Source of the DNA: Wuchereria bancrofti
Lineage: Eukaryota > Nematoda > Chromadorea > Rhabditida > Onchocercidae
Length of the DNA: 64,000 nucleotides
Direction of reading: 5' to 3'
Assembly: GCA_005281725.1 (NCBI GenBank)
Contig: SSBO01000003.1
Location: 3,027,824 to 3,091,823, forward strand
Part shown: positions 13,111-25,069 of the stretch, piece after piece
Position numbering within the stretch: position 1 is the stretch's first letter
Layout of the letters: each line of letters begins with the position of its first letter
Program-made: the position numbers and the translations under genes
Notes under the pieces: generated by a model
Database searches by the model: none
Told to the model about the DNA's origin: nothing
The model's input: the letters and a program-made list of their open reading frames with translations, nothing else

Positions 13111-14532
13111 TTAAATTAAAATCAAAAAAAAAAAATTAATGGAAGTGGAATATGGGAATTAGGAATTATTGCGCAGTAACATCAGTCAAACATTGCAGCA
13201 AGAAAAAAAAAAAACTGGTTTGAAAGACATTCTAAAGAGGGAGATAAAACCAATAATCATTTTTGAATTAAACATTTTTTACATCACTTATTTGTTTATA
13301 TATTGCAGGAATAGTTTGATGATAAAGAATATAGGAATCAATGATCAGTAATCAAAAGAAAAAACGATGTATGACAATTTTCGTAAATTTCGATTTTTTC
13401 TTCTTGAAATTAGCAAGGAAGAAACAAAAAGTTTGTAGTGAGCAAAGTCATAGACAAGTTTTACATAAACAAAACTTCTTTTTAAAGAGAAAAGTTTTCG
13501 TTTATTAGATTTTCATTATAACGATGAAAAGTTGTCTTATTGGCAATTATGTGTTTTGGTCAATTCTCTCCTGTTCAAATTTAACATTTTTTACATTTTA
13601 AATTTAAAAATACTTGAAAAAGGAATAAATGAAAAAGTAATAAAAGAAGAAAAAAAACTAGAACAGAAGAAACTAATCTTGAACAAAATTACTATCTATA
13701 AGAAAATTGCTTGAAATAAACAATCCAAGTGCGAATCACTCATTTTACGTGGTTATTTACGTTATGTATATGATAAATTTTTGCATCTCTCACTGACTGC
13801 TTTTTGAAGCGATTATAAACTATGAAATGGAAAGTAAATTAAATATGAAAATAAATATAAAAAATAGTTAAAAAAAATTTCAGATTTTCATTACCTTATA
13901 TTCTGCGATTGTCTGTCTATTTGATAAATTTAATCCTTTCAAATTGCTTTATGACTATATCTCTTTAAAATATATAATGCGAATAAATTCTGCGCCTCTT
14001 TTGGGTAATCTCAAAAACCAATGAATGTGATAATGAATTAATTAATTGATTTATAGCTGATAGAGTGACCAGCATTTGGAAATAGCTGAAAAATTCAAGT
14101 AACTGAAAATTTGCACTTTTTCAAGAGTTACAATGTCTTTAGAATTAAGAACTGTTGTATCAGTTCAATGGATCATTTAATGGACGCAAATTTTATCAAT
14201 TATTTCATTATTTTTTTAATTAATATTTTAGAACAAAAAAAAAGATGAAATGTTTAAATTTCAAAATCAATTCATTAATTATGATCTATTTAGATATTGC
14301 ATAGTCTAAAAATGACATTTCTTTTTATGGACAATTTCAACAGGAATGCTGCTTTTCTCTTGAAATATCAGACAGTTTCAAATCAATTGATGAAATGATA
14401 GTTTAAAACGAGGCAATTTCGAAATAAAATGAAAAGAAAAATGTAGAACAGCTAGACAGGAGCCTTAACATCATTCAGTAGAGAGCAATAACATTTATTC
14501 CCCTTCTCCACCTATATATCATGATAGGACCA

Positions 14533-14674
14533 GGACTAAATCATGATCAAATCACGATTAATTGGAACTAAATCACAATTAATTGAAACTAAATCAAGGT
14601 TATTCGAATAACATCCATCCATCCACCCATCCATCCAAACAATTCATTCATTCATCCATCTATCTATCCATCCC
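14533..14674. repeat. degenerate ACTAAATCA repeat followed by CCAT tetranucleotide tract
   Basis: Three units beginning ACTAAATCA (14535, 14567, 14588), the first two ending in ATTAATT, are followed at 14612-14674 by CCAT/TTCA/CTAT tetranucleotides. No coding signal. Confidence 0.65.
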
Positions 14675-15800
14675 ATTGAAAAATACATGATATGAGATAA
14701 GGAATTTATATAATAATATCACGAATTACCAGATGATGAAGTGACATTGTCAAAATTAAAGAGAGAAATATGGCCTATTTAGCTCTTTCTTCCCTTTTCT
14801 CTCTCTCTCTCCCAACCAAACAATATGCTTTATAATTCAAATCAAATAAATACTGTTAATCTTTTTTTTTAGGTGGAAAACTTTTTTTTATTTCCTTTCT
14901 CTTCCTCTCTTTTTGTAAATGCGAAATTTTGAAATAATTAAACTAGCATATTGTAAAATTTATGATTATAATTGCAAACATATACATCATTGGTAATAAT
15001 TTGTAGTCTTATTTATTTACCTTTCCACTTATTTATTGATATATTTTATTAAAACTATTTCCATTCGCTTATTATTTACATATTTATCTCAATTTCTATA
15101 TCACAATAAAATTTTCAGCTCCACTCATTTTCAAGTACTTTTATACGCTCTATTTTATCATTTAAATATATCACTGTCGCATATATGTTTGTATAATAAT
15201 TTTATATATTAAATGCATTAAAATATAATGGAAACTAAAACTACAAACTTTTTACAAAAAGAAAAAACTAAAATAAGTGATGTAAATAGTTGCTGACATG
15301 TGGTCCGTTAGCTTGGAAAATTAATAAATTTTGTATTTGTTGCTGGAACTAGTTCCATTCCATCTATAGCATCTTTATTGGCTAATTTCTTTTTATACTT
15401 TGCAGAACAATTAACTGAATTGTAGAATAGTTCGCTTTTTTTTTCTTTTAATGCTAGGAGGAACAAATTACAGAAATCAATTGCAAAGTTATTTTACAAT
15501 TTTTCCAAGTTCTTCTGTATGAAAATTTCTTCTCTACTTTTATCTCTGAGTATTTCTTAAAATTTGTGTTTTCGCTATTTCTTGAAATTTTGACCCATCT
15601 GAATTGAAACTTACACATTGTCAAATTTAAAACTTCGGACTAAATAAAAATGACTGTTTAATTTCCAAGCGTTACGTTCTAGGATATTTTACTCAACCTT
15701 AATTTTATTTTTTTTTTATTCAGATAATAATCAAACTAAATGTTTATTTGAAACTGAAAAAGGTCACTTCGGGAAACTTCCAAAAACTAACAATTGCAAT

Positions 15801-15863
15801 TGAGTAGCGCGGTAATAGACAACCCACCCCAACCCTGCAAGCCCCTACTACCCACCGCCCCGG
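15801..15863 (+). promoter_or_regulatory. GC-rich island, possible pir-1 5' leader exon
   Basis: This stretch is far richer in G and C than its surroundings, with runs of CCCACCCC and CCACCGCCCC. It ends at a good donor (CCCCGG then GTAAGC at 15864), and the next strong acceptor (TTTTTGCAG ending at 16061) precedes the pir-1 start codon. A cis-spliced, non-coding first exon of pir-1 is the simplest reading; the acceptor could equally take a spliced leader. Confidence 0.35.
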
Positions 15864-16107
15864 GTAAGCATTTCAGTTATCTTCCGAGCAATTACACTAT
15901 GCTACAAAGTGTTTGAAATGAACCACATCGATATAGACATTGTGAAATTATTCCGTCCCGATAGGTTCATGGTAATGTTTCGTTTTTTTTTGTTGTTGTT
16001 ATGGATGTCTTTGTAGACACTATATTTTTGAAGAATTAAGGCTTAAATCGAATTTTTGCAGGAGCTGTACCAAAAATTACACTTAACTAATTATTTGAAG
16101 AACAAAC

Positions 16108-18092
16108 ATGACGCAACGATCGTCACATACGGATAAATTGCAGCGGAAAGCAAGACGACGTTTACATCAGACCGTACCTAATCAACGCAACTTTCCTGAT
16201 AGGTAGTGCAGTGATTCATAAACATTTTTTTGATAAAAATTTGTAAAAGAGCCAATTTTGATTTATAAAAAACCGATTTCTGAAGTTTATTGGACCTAGT
16301 TTTCTGTCATATGCAATGATTTTCGTAAATTTATGCTAAATTGAGATAGTTAAAATGTGTAATGCAAAAGTTGCTTTTTTTTCTTTCTCTCAATATTATT
16401 TCTCTCAATATTCAATATTTGTTTTCCTAACAATTTAGTTAATCGTAAAAATTATTAAATATTATGTGATGTTCATTTCAGGTGGATTGACTATGATCCT
16501 GTTGGAAAGGATATGCCGGGAACACGGTTTGTTGCCTTTAAGACACCCTTGCGACACAATTATTTCCTGAATCGTAATGCTGAATTCGACGTTCAAAATA
16601 TTTTCGAAACGAGAAGTTTGAATGATATGGTAAGTTGTAGTGTTTAAGTTATTTTTCAATGTATGTGTATAAATTCACTAGAAATCTTGTGGGCAGTTCT
16701 AAATCTTGTTCGATAAGAAGTAGTAAAGTTGGAAAAGTTTTTGCATATCTATTACTTTGATCAACAGTGATAGATAAGATATTGTTCAGCAATAATGAAA
16801 ACCGCGGGGTCAACAATTAGAATTATTAGTTAATGCATTATTTCTAGTAGAAAATATGTTTTGAGGTTACAAGCTTGTAATTTATGTATAACAATCAAAT
16901 CTTTTTAAAGGCTAGAAATCATTTTTTTTTTCTAGGCTAATGCTGCTGGTAAGCAAATAGGTCTTGTTATTGATTTAACAGCAACTCAAAAATATTATGA
17001 TCCTCATGAATGGACTCGTATCGGTATTAAATATGAAAAGATATGGTGCATGGGGCATCATATAAATATTCAAATGGAAAACATTGAAAAATTTTATAAC
17101 ACTGTCAGTGATTTTCTGTCTAAACATATCCATACTGGTTCGTATTTCATTTTTTTTTTTAAGGAATGAAACAGTGTCGGTTATATTTGTTTCTGTTCTC
17201 AAAGTGTAATTTTAATTCGTGGATATGGAAGTTATAGCAATAGCATAGCAACGGTGTCACTGTTATGATAAAAATGATTTGACATATTGATAGTGATGTG
17301 TGAGTGATAACTATCTCAGACCATACCAGTAGTGGAATACTTGCTTATATTTATGCAAATGTTGAAATAATTTACTTTTGTATTCTCTTTCCGGTTTTTT
17401 GCCATGAAGCAGAAATGCAGATTCCATCATTTCTTACCTTACTTTCTTTTCGGTTTTTATGTTATTATTCGTTTTCAGTCGTTAAAAAGGCATGAGTGCA
17501 TGAAAGTTTATACCTTTATGTTGGAGTTCTTGTAAGAAATTTTGTTTTCATGTGAAAAATATAGAAATATTCAAGTGCATATGTAACGTATTTAGATGTA
17601 TTCAAATTTAAGGTGAATTAATTGGCGTGCATTGTACACATGGTTTGAATAGAACAGGATACATGATTTGTCGATATTTAATTGAGGTGGATGGCTGGGA
17701 TGTTGATAGTGCCATTGAACGTAAGTTTCACAAGTTTTATTTTTTTTTAGATGAAAGTGATATTTCTTAAGCATTTCTGGCTGTTGTAAATTTGTCCTTG
17801 ATAGCTTACTATCTACTCATTTTTAAATACTCTGGTACTGATACCAGTTCGATTTTTTAAATTCTGCAACTTAAACTTTTTTTTTCTAGAATTCGAATAT
17901 TGTCGAGGTTATAAAATTGAACGAAAGAAATATATCGATTCATTGCGAAATGATTGTATAAGAGGGAAACATGCTACTTTATCCGTGGAATATCCTGGAA
18001 AACATATTAATGGAATACTTGACAAACGACTAGCTCAACTGAAAAATGTTTTACCCTGTATTGATCTGAATGAATTTGTTGCAGCTTCGTAA
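16108..18092 (+). CDS. pir-1: PIR-1 / DUSP11-like RNA 5'-triphosphatase
   Basis: Five exons join in phase: 16108-16202, 16482-16629, 16936-17137, 17613-17720 and 17890-18092, giving 251 residues, close to the size of known PIR-1 proteins. The cysteine-phosphatase signature HCTHGLNRTGY (HCX5R, Cys about 156 and Arg about 162) is intact. Upstream the VIDLTAT strand and a general-acid region, and downstream the FEYCRGYKIER helix, fit the family that removes gamma and beta phosphates from RNA 5' ends (mRNA capping enzyme-like fold). In C. elegans PIR-1 works with Dicer and in small-RNA pathways. An acceptor ends at 16061, 46 nt before the ATG. The N-terminus is Arg/Lys-rich (QRKARRRLH), perhaps nuclear targeting or RNA contact. 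Confidence 0.95.
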
Positions 18093-18128
18093 ATGTGCAT
18101 TGTTTTTCATTTAGGTAATTTTGTCTTA

Positions 18129-18134
18129 AATAAA
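18129..18134 (+). terminator. AATAAA polyadenylation signal of pir-1
   Basis: A canonical AATAAA lies 37 nt past the pir-1 stop codon, in the position expected for 3' end formation. Confidence 0.6.
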
Positions 18135-18549
18135 AAGACTAACACAACATGAGAACAAACACATCGTAAATCATTTTTAAAAAATGCTTTCATATATGTT
18201 GATTTCAAAGAATATACATGTCAAGTTAGTCTCGTTAAGCTTATAAATTTCTTTTTTTTCTAACTACATGTTATATATACCTCAATTGTGAGATATTATA
18301 GGTATATTTAAGTATTATTTTCTTGCATTAAACAATTGTTTCATACTCCTCTTTTGATAATTGTTTTTCGAGAATATTTCATGGAAGTGGATTTCTGATT
18401 CTCAACTTAACTGTTATTATATTTAATGTTATTAGAATATGATATATAATTGTTCATTCCATTATTCTCTATTTTATGCTGTGTCGTATTTTACAATTCT
18501 TTTCTTTTTTCCACAGCGTTAATTGAAACACTTAAAAAATATCTTTGTG

Positions 18550-18765
18550 ATGGCATCAATAATTGCAGAATCCCTAAAAATGGTAACAAATGTGCACTCG
18601 CAATATTTCATTGATAACAACAGGATGAGCAATGCAATATTCAGCTTAGAAAAACACATTTGTTTACTTATTATTAATTTATGCATGTTTTGCCTTGTTA
18701 TGGTGGTCTTGTTCATTTATTTTCATATTACTGTGATTATAATATGTGAAAAATACCTCTGCTAG
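18550..18765 (+). CDS. possible small single-pass membrane protein downstream of pir-1
   Basis: A strong acceptor (TTTTTTCCACAG, ending 18516) is followed 33 nt later by an ATG that opens a 71-residue frame ending in TAG at 18763-18765, and an AATAAA sits 12 nt after the stop (18777-18782). The first 45 residues are polar; the rest contains a long hydrophobic helix (CLLIINLCMFCLVMVVLFIY). The start is about 450 bp after the pir-1 stop on the same strand, within reach of nematode operon spacing, so it may be a downstream operon gene. No family likeness; an alternative is a 3' exon of a pir-1 isoform or chance. Confidence 0.35.
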   Translation: MASIIAESLKMVTNVHSQYFIDNNRMSNAIFSLEKHICLLIINLCMFCLVMVVLFIYFHITVIIICEKYLC

Positions 18766-18782
18766 ACAAAACCTCTAATAAA

Positions 18783-21432
18783 TTATAAAATTATGTTTCA
18801 AAATTTTTACTAATCACTTGTGTGTAACCAGTTCAATAATATTTTAAAATCAAACATTAACTTTAGATGGCAATATATTTGATTGTACTGATATCTTATT
18901 GCCAGCCAAATGTTAAGTTTTTCACTCGATGGATTCGTATAAAGAAGGGAAGTTGTTACAATTTTCGAATTTGCATGAAATGGCTTATTGACAATTAGAT
19001 GTGTTATTGGTCACTTATTATTTTGAAAATTTAAATTACATTTCGAATTGTGTTGAGGGCAATGAAGGAAATTTCTTCCGAAGTTGGATAGATACAATTT
19101 CACATTGTATCTGCATTTTAATCTTACAGATGGTAAAAAAAAAAATGCAGTAAATTTTGATCGTCAAAGAGATTACTGCATTCATTGGTTTTGATGAATT
19201 TCTCTAACAGAGAGAGAGAGAAAGAGAAAAAATAAATTTATCTCTCTATAAATTTAGATTGACTCCAAAGAGAAAACATGGGTAGAGGTCAAAGGTCATG
19301 TGATCAAACATAATATGCACAATGAAGCAAATTAAGATTGCAAAGTAAGCATTAGAAAAAAAATAATAAAAGAGACGGTGTATGAGGGACATTTAGAAAA
19401 AAAAAGAGACAAACATCAATATACAATCTTTCAAGCGCGAAAAATGTTTCCTTTAATCTTGAACTTTTAATAAGAATTTTTCACACAAAATGAAAGCTTT
19501 AACTTTGAGCAATAATGCACTTAGTTTCTCTTTTATTTTTTTTATTTTTCCTCTCTTGTCTCTCTGAACCATTTTGATGTAAAAATAATTTCATTCTTTA
19601 GTAACATTAACAGATGCTTTTTCTCTCTTTTTAACTGATATGTAAACATTCATTGATTTCTTCTTTTCTCTACCATTTTAACATTGAGAAAAGTTAAAAC
19701 TTTCAATAATTTAGCTTTGTTGATAGGATGAAATATATTATTGCATTTTGCTAATAGCTCATCTATTAATGATTAAAATATATTGAAGGAAGAGGTAATA
19801 AGTTTTGTTTTTATTTTTTTCAACCTTACATATTTTCATTTTTAAATTTGAAGTTGAAATTCTTAATCATTTAGCTAGCTTTTTACTTAATCATTCCTCT
19901 TATCACTTCTATTATCTTATTGTTGTAAGCTAAATCTTTTTTGTTTCCTTCATTTGCTATTCATTCAGTTATTATTTCCCATAATTAGTATAATATTTTA
20001 TTGCCATCAGTTACAATGTTGTTATTTGTATGAACAATAATGTTTGTTAATTATTATCGTTACTGAAAAAAAAAACAAAAAACAAAATATATTTATACTT
20101 TTTGAACTTCAAATTGATATTAAGGAAGTGATAATGATCGATTAATCGATAAGAAATAAATATTTGGCAATGGATTGTTGTTTATAATAGCTTTATCAAA
20201 TAACTGTAGTAAATGAATTAATCATTTCATCAAATCATAATACCATTGATCAAAGATGATGATAATTGAATAACACTGATCGGATGATAATTACTCAATG
20301 AAAGAATTAAATTGCAGAAACTAAGTAAACATGTTAAAAGTTTTATTTTTATCTTTTTAATCGGAAGAAAAATTTGTTACTTTTATTCATTTTATAGTCA
20401 CAATAACGTACTAGAAAGATCGGATTTTATTTTCTTCACATCATTCCGTCGTAATTTAATACACTTTAAAGATACACTTTTATTTTCAATTCAAACTTTA
20501 CGGTTTGTCTTTCAAGTTTCTCGTTCTTTTTTGCTTTCGTTTAAAGTTTAGTTCAAGTTCATTTCCATCTCAAATTTACACTTTTATTTTTTTTTCACCT
20601 TTAATTATTGCATGATATTATCACTTATTGCATGGTGTTATCACTGGTTATCATCAAGACTAATATGACCATCTGCTATAAAGTAAGTAACTTTGCTTCC
20701 AAAAGAAGTTTTGCATAATCATTTAACGAATTATCAATAGTTTCTGAAAAGTTAAATATCAAATTTTATTCACTTTATTCATTCATTCGAAGAAAATATC
20801 ATTTAAAATAGCTTATTTTTTCATTTTTTTCAAACAATTTTTCATCGCTGATAAATTTGTTAGAAATCAAAACCAAATGTTAAAGGTCAACCTCATTATG
20901 ATTTTGTTACTAAGAATATCGATAAATGAGATGAATGAAAACACAGGATTGCTTCCAATTGATGGGCAATGAAAATCAGACAATTCATTAAGCCAATCGA
21001 ACATTCTGTCATTTCAATAAGCTAACATTTGATCATTAATCATCTCTGAATGATTTTTATTATCGATTCACATATGATTTTGAATACTTTTCGCTTTTTG
21101 CTTAAAGCACTATGAAATTTTCAATTATAACTTATCAATATTTGACCTATCATTTTCGTCCATTTTAATATCATTGTTCTGATTTCACTTTTCCATCCAA
21201 ATGTCAACAAATATTTTTGCACTTTTCCACAGCATTTTTTTTCTCACTTCCAAAATTATTTTATTACTAATTAATATTTGAACTATTATTGCTAACAAAT
21301 AAATAAATGAATGAATAAAAAAAAAATAAAATAAAATAAAGTAAAACAAAACCAAGAAAAAAAAATGATATCATTTATATGTTTGTATGGAATTAATTGA
21401 TTTAAATTTATTATATTCATTTATCTCTTTTA
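18783..21432. other. AT-rich intergenic region
   Basis: No gene is supported. A short GA tract lies near 19210-19228. The open frame at 20312-20551 starts on TTG and is F/S/K-rich, as expected from AT-rich DNA, so it is not called. Confidence 0.55.
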
Positions 21433-21445
21433 GATATTTTTATCA

Positions 21446-23477
21446 ATGGTTTCATCATTCGTTATTTTTTTAATATTAAATATCTTTATTGGCGCTAATT
21501 TTACAGCTCTAGCAAAATGTAAGTTTCTTTTCCTTTTCCGTCAATATTCGATCCCTAAATACATAATATCGAAATTAAATGAAAATATCAATGATATGAT
21601 AAAGTATTTTCGGTTGTTTTGCAAATAAATTATAAATCGATCATTTTTTGATTAAAAAATATTGCTCAGAAAAAGTACAAATGATTGATATTTTAGCTAA
21701 TGATTGATAAGTGAGAAGTAATTAAATAAGAAATACCGAAATTGCTTAGATATTACTTAGATAATAATAATATTATGATTATATGCTTAGCACTGATTAA
21801 CTTGCAAAACAAAGCTTACGATATCGGATGAAGCTATAGAAAATTTATATTTATGCAAATTAGATCTTATCGTTACCAAAATTGCTGCACTGATAATTAT
21901 CATCCAAATTGGAAAGAATAATTTTTCAATTCCATAATAAACATTTACATAAATACAAAATTATCTTTTCTCGATAGCTATAAACAGTTATATGACGTCT
22001 ATAAACAAAGTGAAAATCCTATTTAATTTAATTTAATTATTAATTAAGCACATATCAAATGATAAGTTGCTTTCTTGTAGTTTTCAAGAAATTGTCCATC
22101 CTACTGCATTTTGATACCTTCATGATATGCTACAAATTATTATTTAAGTTTATTTTAAAAAAAAGGCGAAACTTCAATTTTAACTTTTTTTTTGAAATAC
22201 TTTTAAAAAAAAAATTTTTTTTTCCTTCTATAGTGTCAATGGAAAATCAATTAATTCATCGTAACTATTATTGGTACACAAAAGGAAAAGAAGAACGATT
22301 ACAAAATGGATCAACGCCATTTGGTTTCGATCATTTACCGCCACAGACAGTATTATGTGTGGTAATAATACATAAAAACATACATTAACTAATTTGAGAA
22401 ACATTTTTAAAATTATTCCTAAATTTTTTGTGATGATCGTTGTTTGATTGTATGTCAGTAATAGCCATATAGCTATTTTAATGAATTTAGGCTTCACAGA
22501 TTAAACATATATCATTGAGTTATTTCGACTTTAACTAATTTGTTACTGTTAATTTATTGAATTAATTGTTTAACAATCCAAAGAAAGAAGCTAATTTTGA
22601 AATGAAAGAATCTTGAATAAAAGTTAAAATAAGTTGCTCATTTTTATTCCTTATTTTTTTTTCGTAATATTTAAGCTTCAAAGAAATAATAATTTGACAA
22701 AAAAAAAGAAGAAAAAATAAAGTACGTCATTTACAAAGTGGCATGTCACATAATAGGTAAGGTAAGTGACACGTCATGTGATGGTAAGGTAAGTTTAGAA
22801 TATCTCTATTTGCTATTATAATAACAGTAAACATGTAGATCAGTTCTGATATAAGCAAAATTCAAAATTAAAATTAAATTAAAAGAGTAAAAAAGTTGAA
22901 ACATTATGGGTATTTTTATCAGAAATGTATTTTATTATGATCGATGAATTCAAAATTAATACGAAGGTATATCATTTAGTAAAATATGGCATTTAATAAA
23001 AAGTGCTACTTAGCAATATTACTTGTTTAAATATATTACTTTATTTATTTAGTAAAGTATATATATAACTTATCATTTATATATAACATATTATTTAATG
23101 AAGTATATATATAACTTTTTTTTTGTTTCGTTTTTTTTGTTTTTTTTTTTTGGTACTATTTCTTTTGTTTTTTTGTTTTGGTACTATTTTCATTGATTAT
23201 TTAAATTCATTCCTTATTTATTTATTTTTTATTATTAGATCAGGAACAAAAAAAAAAAACACCAAAAATTATGCTTAATTTTTTTCTTTTTATCATTATC
23301 ACTAGTATTTGATGATTTATCTGTGATAATAATATCAGTGATTTTTTTTTTCGTTCAATCATAATTTTTGCATATTTACAAAAATTTCAGATTCTTCACA
23401 AAGTAATCAGTTGTGATGCAGTAATGGAAGCATTGAAACACTACAAAGAATACATTCACACCGATGAATTCACTTGA
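21446..23477 (+). CDS. small secreted protein, 95 residues, unknown family
   Basis: Three exons join in phase: 21446-21518 (donor GTAAGT), 22234-22361 (acceptor CTATAG, donor GTAATA) and 23391-23477 (acceptor TTTCAG), ending in TGA. An acceptor (CTCTTTTAG) ends at 21433, 12 nt before the ATG, as for spliced-leader addition. Exon 1 encodes a signal peptide (MVSSFVIFLILNIFIGANFT). The mature part of about 70 residues is rich in aromatic and charged residues, contains RNYYWYTKGKEERL and STPFGFDHLPPQ, has two cysteines (one near the end of exon 2, one early in exon 3) that could pair, and ends in an amphipathic helix. I do not recognise it. Dibasic processing sites of neuropeptide type are not evident. 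Confidence 0.55.
22724..22794. repeat. duplicated GGTAAGGTAAGT with ACGTCA motifs, in intron
   Basis: GGTAAGGTAAGT occurs exactly at 22756-22767 and 22783-22794, with ACGTCA at 22724 and 22771. The block lies in the second intron of the small secreted protein gene. Confidence 0.6.
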
Positions 23478-24483
23478 TAATTTCATTTATAATTAACAAT
23501 GCCTGCACATTTCAGCCACATAATTAATTAATAATTTTCAATATTTTTCTCTCCTATATTTTTAACAACTTTCAATGATAAATGATATTTTCTTTTCTAA
23601 CTTTTTATTCATTTCTTCTTTTTTCTTTAAAAATTTTACTAGCAGAAAATATTTTATTAGAATGATATTCAAATTTTATCAACTAAATAACGCAACTGAA
23701 AAATCCTAGGATAAATCTCGACAAATGAAAAATATAAATGAAAGCTATAACTACGCCACTAAAAGATTTTTAGAATTTTTTATGGAAAAACAATCGATTA
23801 GATATGCACGAATAATTCTTGTGATAGATTTGATGACATTTCAAAATTTCATTAAATTTTTGGGATATTCTCTGTAGGTGTGCGTGTGTATGTATATTTA
23901 GACAGCAACATTCTACATTTTTTTCTAAATTTTGCTATCGATTTTTAAAATGCTTTATAATTTGGAAAAAAGATTTCATTTTATAATTAATTTTTAAATA
24001 CGAATTTCATTTTGAGTTTTCTCTTTGCTACTTTGATTGGAATTCTATTTACAGTTGTGCATCTAACTATCTGAATGTCTTTTTCATTTTCCTATTCGGT
24101 AATTTATTGTAAAGCTAATATAAGATTAATTAATTAAACTGAGGAAGAATTTGCTTTTTAAATAAGATTTTTTCCTGAATATTTACATCTTATCTAAAGG
24201 TGAAATAATTACTTTCATTAATAATCTGTGCAGTGAAATACTTTAAATTTTTAATTTAAAAATTAATGCAAACATTTTATACTGCCAGTGTGACAATCAT
24301 AACAAATTATAAAAAGTTTTGCTATTATTGCTAATTAAATTGCAAACTTTCATTGTTTGATTTGTTCTTTTGCAATTAAATAATGATCAATTTTAGGCGC
24401 TGTATTAAATAAATTATACAAAATAATCTAATTAATAATAATTATTTGTTATGATTGTTCTCGACTGCCAATTCATTTCCAAT

Positions 24484-24554
24484 TTTGTAATTATATTGCA
24501 AATAACAAAATATGTTTACTTTGTAATTATATTGGAAATAACAAAATATGTTTA
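24484..24554. repeat. 36-bp tandem duplication
   Basis: Two units, each beginning TTTGTAATTATATTG and ending ACAAAATATGTTTA, differ by a single C/G in the overlap. Confidence 0.8.
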
Positions 24555-24970
24555 TTTTTGCTCCAGATTTCAAACATTAAATTTTGGTTGACTCATTTTT
24601 TATCTTAAGCTAGAACCTTGCATAACTCTTAGTCATATCAGAGACAAAGATTAAATGTCAGAGTAATGTTAAGAAAAAAATGGGAAAAATGCTGTAAAGA
24701 GTTGTCTTAAAGAGGAATAGTTCATTAATTTGGATTGACATGAATAAGTCACACTACTGATCAATAATTCATTGGACAAAATAAAATCCATTAATGAGAT
24801 GAAGAAATTTTTCAACATGAAGTAGTGATTCAATAAAACAAGATCAGGAAAGTTAGAAACTGGAACTGTTAAGCTTCATAATATTTCTAATTAATTACGC
24901 ACATTTCACACTTTACTGACAAACTTTTTATATATTTAAATTAAATTGATCAGTGAAAGTAAATACTCAC

Positions 24971-25069
24971 TTTAAAACTTTTAAAATGTTTGGTGTTAAT
25001 TTGAAAATGAAATAACTCACAGCATTTGATAATAGTAGCAAATATTACTAAGATAGAAAAAGTAATCAT
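24971..25069 (-). CDS. possible first exon with signal peptide, gene not completed
   Basis: On the minus strand ATG at 25069 begins 33 codons with a signal-peptide-like start (MITFSILVIFATIIKCC) and stops exactly at a good donor (AAA then GTGAGT, 24971/24970). I found no convincing downstream exon between 23480 and 24950, so this may be chance or a gene with a distant second exon. Confidence 0.2.

Larger units (their letters stand above)
10568..15800. other. intergenic spacer rich in simple repeats
   Basis: No supported gene lies here. The stretch holds an ATT-type tract (11211-11300), a composite of microsatellites (12660-13110), a degenerate repeat (14533-14606) and a CCAT tract (14612-14674). 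Open frames at 12590-13028 only read through the microsatellites. Frames at 11599, 13169 and 13532 are A/T-rich and lack family likeness. Confidence 0.6.

Noticed and set aside
17304..17495. 63-residue frame in pir-1 intron 3
   Set aside because: Lies wholly in an intron bounded by in-phase exons and has no similarity.
20312..20551. 79-residue plus-strand frame
   Set aside because: TTG start, low-complexity Phe/Ser/Lys composition, no splice context.
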